Source: Myxococcota bacterium
GTDB lineage: Bacteria; Myxococcota_C; UBA6777
Direction: 5' to 3'
Assembly (NCBI GenBank): GCA_963169055.1
Contig: CAUJFU010000014.1
Span: forward strand, 1 to 19,973
DNA: 19,973 bases
Positions 18,584 through 19,973 of this stretch are shown here, piece by piece. The notes below the pieces were generated by a model. That model had not been told where the DNA came from. It saw nothing but the letters and a program-made list of their open reading frames with translations, and did no database searches. Within the stretch, counting starts at the first letter, position 1. Every line of letters begins with the position of its first letter. Both the position numbers and the translations under genes were made by a program.

Positions 18584-19860
18584 CGCAACACCAAACAACG
18601 GTATTATTGGGCGCACAATGGGGAGATGAGGGAAAAGGTCGTGTCACCGATCTGATGGCCGAAGAGGCCGATGTGATCGTGCGCTTTAGTGGGGGCCATA
18701 ACGCGGGCCACTCGATCCATGTGGGGCTGGAGAAGTTTGCGCTGCATCTGATCCCTTCGGGGATCTTGCATCCAGAGAAGCGGAATGTCCTCGCGAGCGG
18801 GATGGTGATATCGCCCGAAGCTTTGCTCAAAGAGATGGATGCCCTAGAAGCGCGGGGCCTTTCGATGGGGCGGTTGTATGTCAGCGCCCGTGCGCACGTG
18901 ATCATGCCCTATCATGCGCTCTTGGATCGCCTTGAAGAAGAACGCCAAGGAGCCGAACAGATCGGCACGACGTTGAAAGGGATCGGCCCTGCTTATACGG
19001 ACAAAGTTGCACGTCGTGGTTTACGAATGATCGATCTGTTGTACGAAGATGTCTTGAAAAAGCGTCTTGAAGGCGGACTGGCTTATACCAACAAGATCTT
19101 GCAGGGCATGTATGGCGCTCCACCTGTCGATGTTGACGAGATGATCGCGTATCTGCAACCGTTGGTGCGCCGCCTTGCGCCTTATATCACAGACACAGAG
19201 GCATTGCTTCATGCGCGTTATCGTGCGGGGGATAGGATCCTTTTTGAAGGAGCCCAAGGGACTTTGTTGGATCTGGATGTCGGAACGTATCCTTTTGTGA
19301 CATCCTCTTATCCGAGTGCGGGGGGCGTGTGTTTGGGTAGCGGGCTTGGGCCGTCGCAGATCGACGCGGTGATTGGTGTCGCAAAGGCGTACATCACCCG
19401 TGTCGGGGGAGGCCCGTTTCCAACGGAGCAGGACAACGCGATCGGCGAGCGATTGCGGTCGCTTGGGCATGAGTACGGCGTGACCACAGGAAGAGCCCGT
19501 CGTTGCGGCTGGATGGATCTTCCTTTGTTGCGTTTTGCAGCCCAAGTGAACGGATTGACGGGACTTGTCATCACCAAGCTGGATGTCTTGAGCGGTATGC
19601 AGACGATCGGTCTGTGTACGCACTATTTGTTGGATGGCGAACGACTCGAACTTCCGCCTCCTTGTATCGAGCAATGGGATCGCTTGGAGCCTGTGTACGA
19701 AGAGATCCCGGGATGGGAGGAAGATCTGTCTGCGGTCCGCCGTTTTGCGGATCTGCCAGAAGCCGCGAAAGATTATCTCCATCGCATCGAGCAATCCGTT
19801 GGAATCCCCATCTCCTTGGTGAGCGTCGGACCAGAACGCGCACAGGCGTTTCGTTTGTAA
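18580..19860 (+). CDS. purA: Adenylosuccinate synthetase
   Basis: 426 residues, full length; an AGGAAG inside the purD end serves as ribosome binding site. PurA condenses IMP with aspartate using GTP, the first committed step to AMP. The signature GAQWGDEGKGRVTDLM with the catalytic Asp and GGHNAGHSI are at the N-terminus. GTTLKGIGPAYTDK, FEGAQGTLLDLDVGTYPFV, TSSYPSAGG, the GRARRCGWMDL loop and the GTP-binding ITKLDVLSG region follow in order. With guaB and guaA upstream, the cluster serves both branches from IMP. Confidence 0.97.
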   Translation: MTQHQTTVLLGAQWGDEGKGRVTDLMAEEADVIVRFSGGHNAGHSIHVGLEKFALHLIPSGILHPEKRNVLASGMVISPEALLKEMDALEARGLSMGRLYVSARAHVIMPYHALLDRLEEERQGAEQIGTTLKGIGPAYTDKVARRGLRMIDLLYEDVLKKRLEGGLAYTNKILQGMYGAPPVDVDEMIAYLQPLVRRLAPYITDTEALLHARYRAGDRILFEGAQGTLLDLDVGTYPFVTSSYPSAGGVCLGSGLGPSQIDAVIGVAKAYITRVGGGPFPTEQDNAIGERLRSLGHEYGVTTGRARRCGWMDLPLLRFAAQVNGLTGLVITKLDVLSGMQTIGLCTHYLLDGERLELPPPCIEQWDRLEPVYEEIPGWEEDLSAVRRFADLPEAAKDYLHRIEQSVGIPISLVSVGPERAQAFRL

Positions 19861-19887
19861 TTCGTTGAACTTGTTGGAGGGGTTGTT

Positions 19888-19973
19888 TGTTTGGTGGGGC
19901 TTTGCCCCACGCCCCACAAGGGACCTGTGGCCCCTTGACCCCCTATCGGCGAAGAGAGCATCGTTTTTCACAC
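19888..19973 (-). repeat. Structured dispersed repeat, copy C (inverted, runs to window edge)
   Basis: On the minus strand it reads GTGTGAAAAACGATG, then CGCCGATAGGGGGTCA, hairpin 1 at 19917-19937 (CAAGGG / CCCTTG plus an inner CC/GG) and hairpin 2 at 19894-19910. Hairpin 2 reads GTGGGGC-TTT-GCCCCAC on the plus strand. Its closing pair is C-G where copies A and B have T-A, a compensated change. It starts about 30 bp after the purA stop; the 5' part, including any ACCCCGTGTTCG unit, would lie beyond the window. Confidence 0.75.

Overview
The window looks like a chromosomal segment from a Gram-negative bacterium of moderate GC content. A Myxococcota-like or deltaproteobacterial-type lineage is my best guess. 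It rests on the secreted protein carrying an NGIDDDCDG-type motif plus an FGE-sulfatase fold, the secreted tandem-C2 protein, the steroid-5-alpha-reductase-family membrane protein and the general codon style. No rRNA, tRNA or other phylogenetic marker is present, so this is inference only.

Left half (1-8.5 kb), accessory. The window opens inside the 3' end of an IscB gene (1-159, +). An inverted copy of the same 190 bp lies at 6386-6575 on the minus strand, as the 3' end of a second, internally deleted iscB (6417-6911) with a structured, omega-RNA/HEARO-like region upstream. The two inverted IscB ends bracket a 6.2 kb block. That block holds (i) a two-gene cassette of an SMC/OLD-like AAA ATPase and a small partner with TOPRIM/DUF4276-like features, which resembles two-gene anti-phage systems; (ii) a probable minus-strand operon encoding a DUF1295/steroid 5-alpha-reductase-like membrane protein, a DUF6544-like protein and a secreted tandem-C2 protein; (iii) a 360 bp spacer full of repeats; and (iv) a TerB-like protein whose start codon lies in the conserved IscB right-end sequence. 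Beyond the IscB element is a secreted SUMF1/FGE-fold probable lipoprotein.

Right half (8.7-19.9 kb), core metabolism. A plus-strand nucleotide biosynthesis cluster runs purN-pyrE-pyrF-purF-guaA-guaB-(repeat)-purD-purA, with several start/stop overlaps that suggest translational coupling. Together these genes cover GAR formation and formylation, PRPP amidation, the last two steps of UMP synthesis, both steps from IMP to GMP, and the first step from IMP to AMP. Three genes carry unusual insertions or extensions. purN has a 95-residue N-terminal extension that includes four 11-residue repeats. purF has a 73-residue leader before its catalytic Cys. guaB carries a 406-residue intein inside the catalytic loop; the intein has its own tandem repeats and a damaged second LAGLIDADG motif.

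A structured dispersed repeat of about 85-125 bp, with two hairpins whose stems change in compensating ways, occurs three times: at 5137-5260, at 17073-17200 and, inverted, at 19888-19973. Each copy lies just 3' of a gene.
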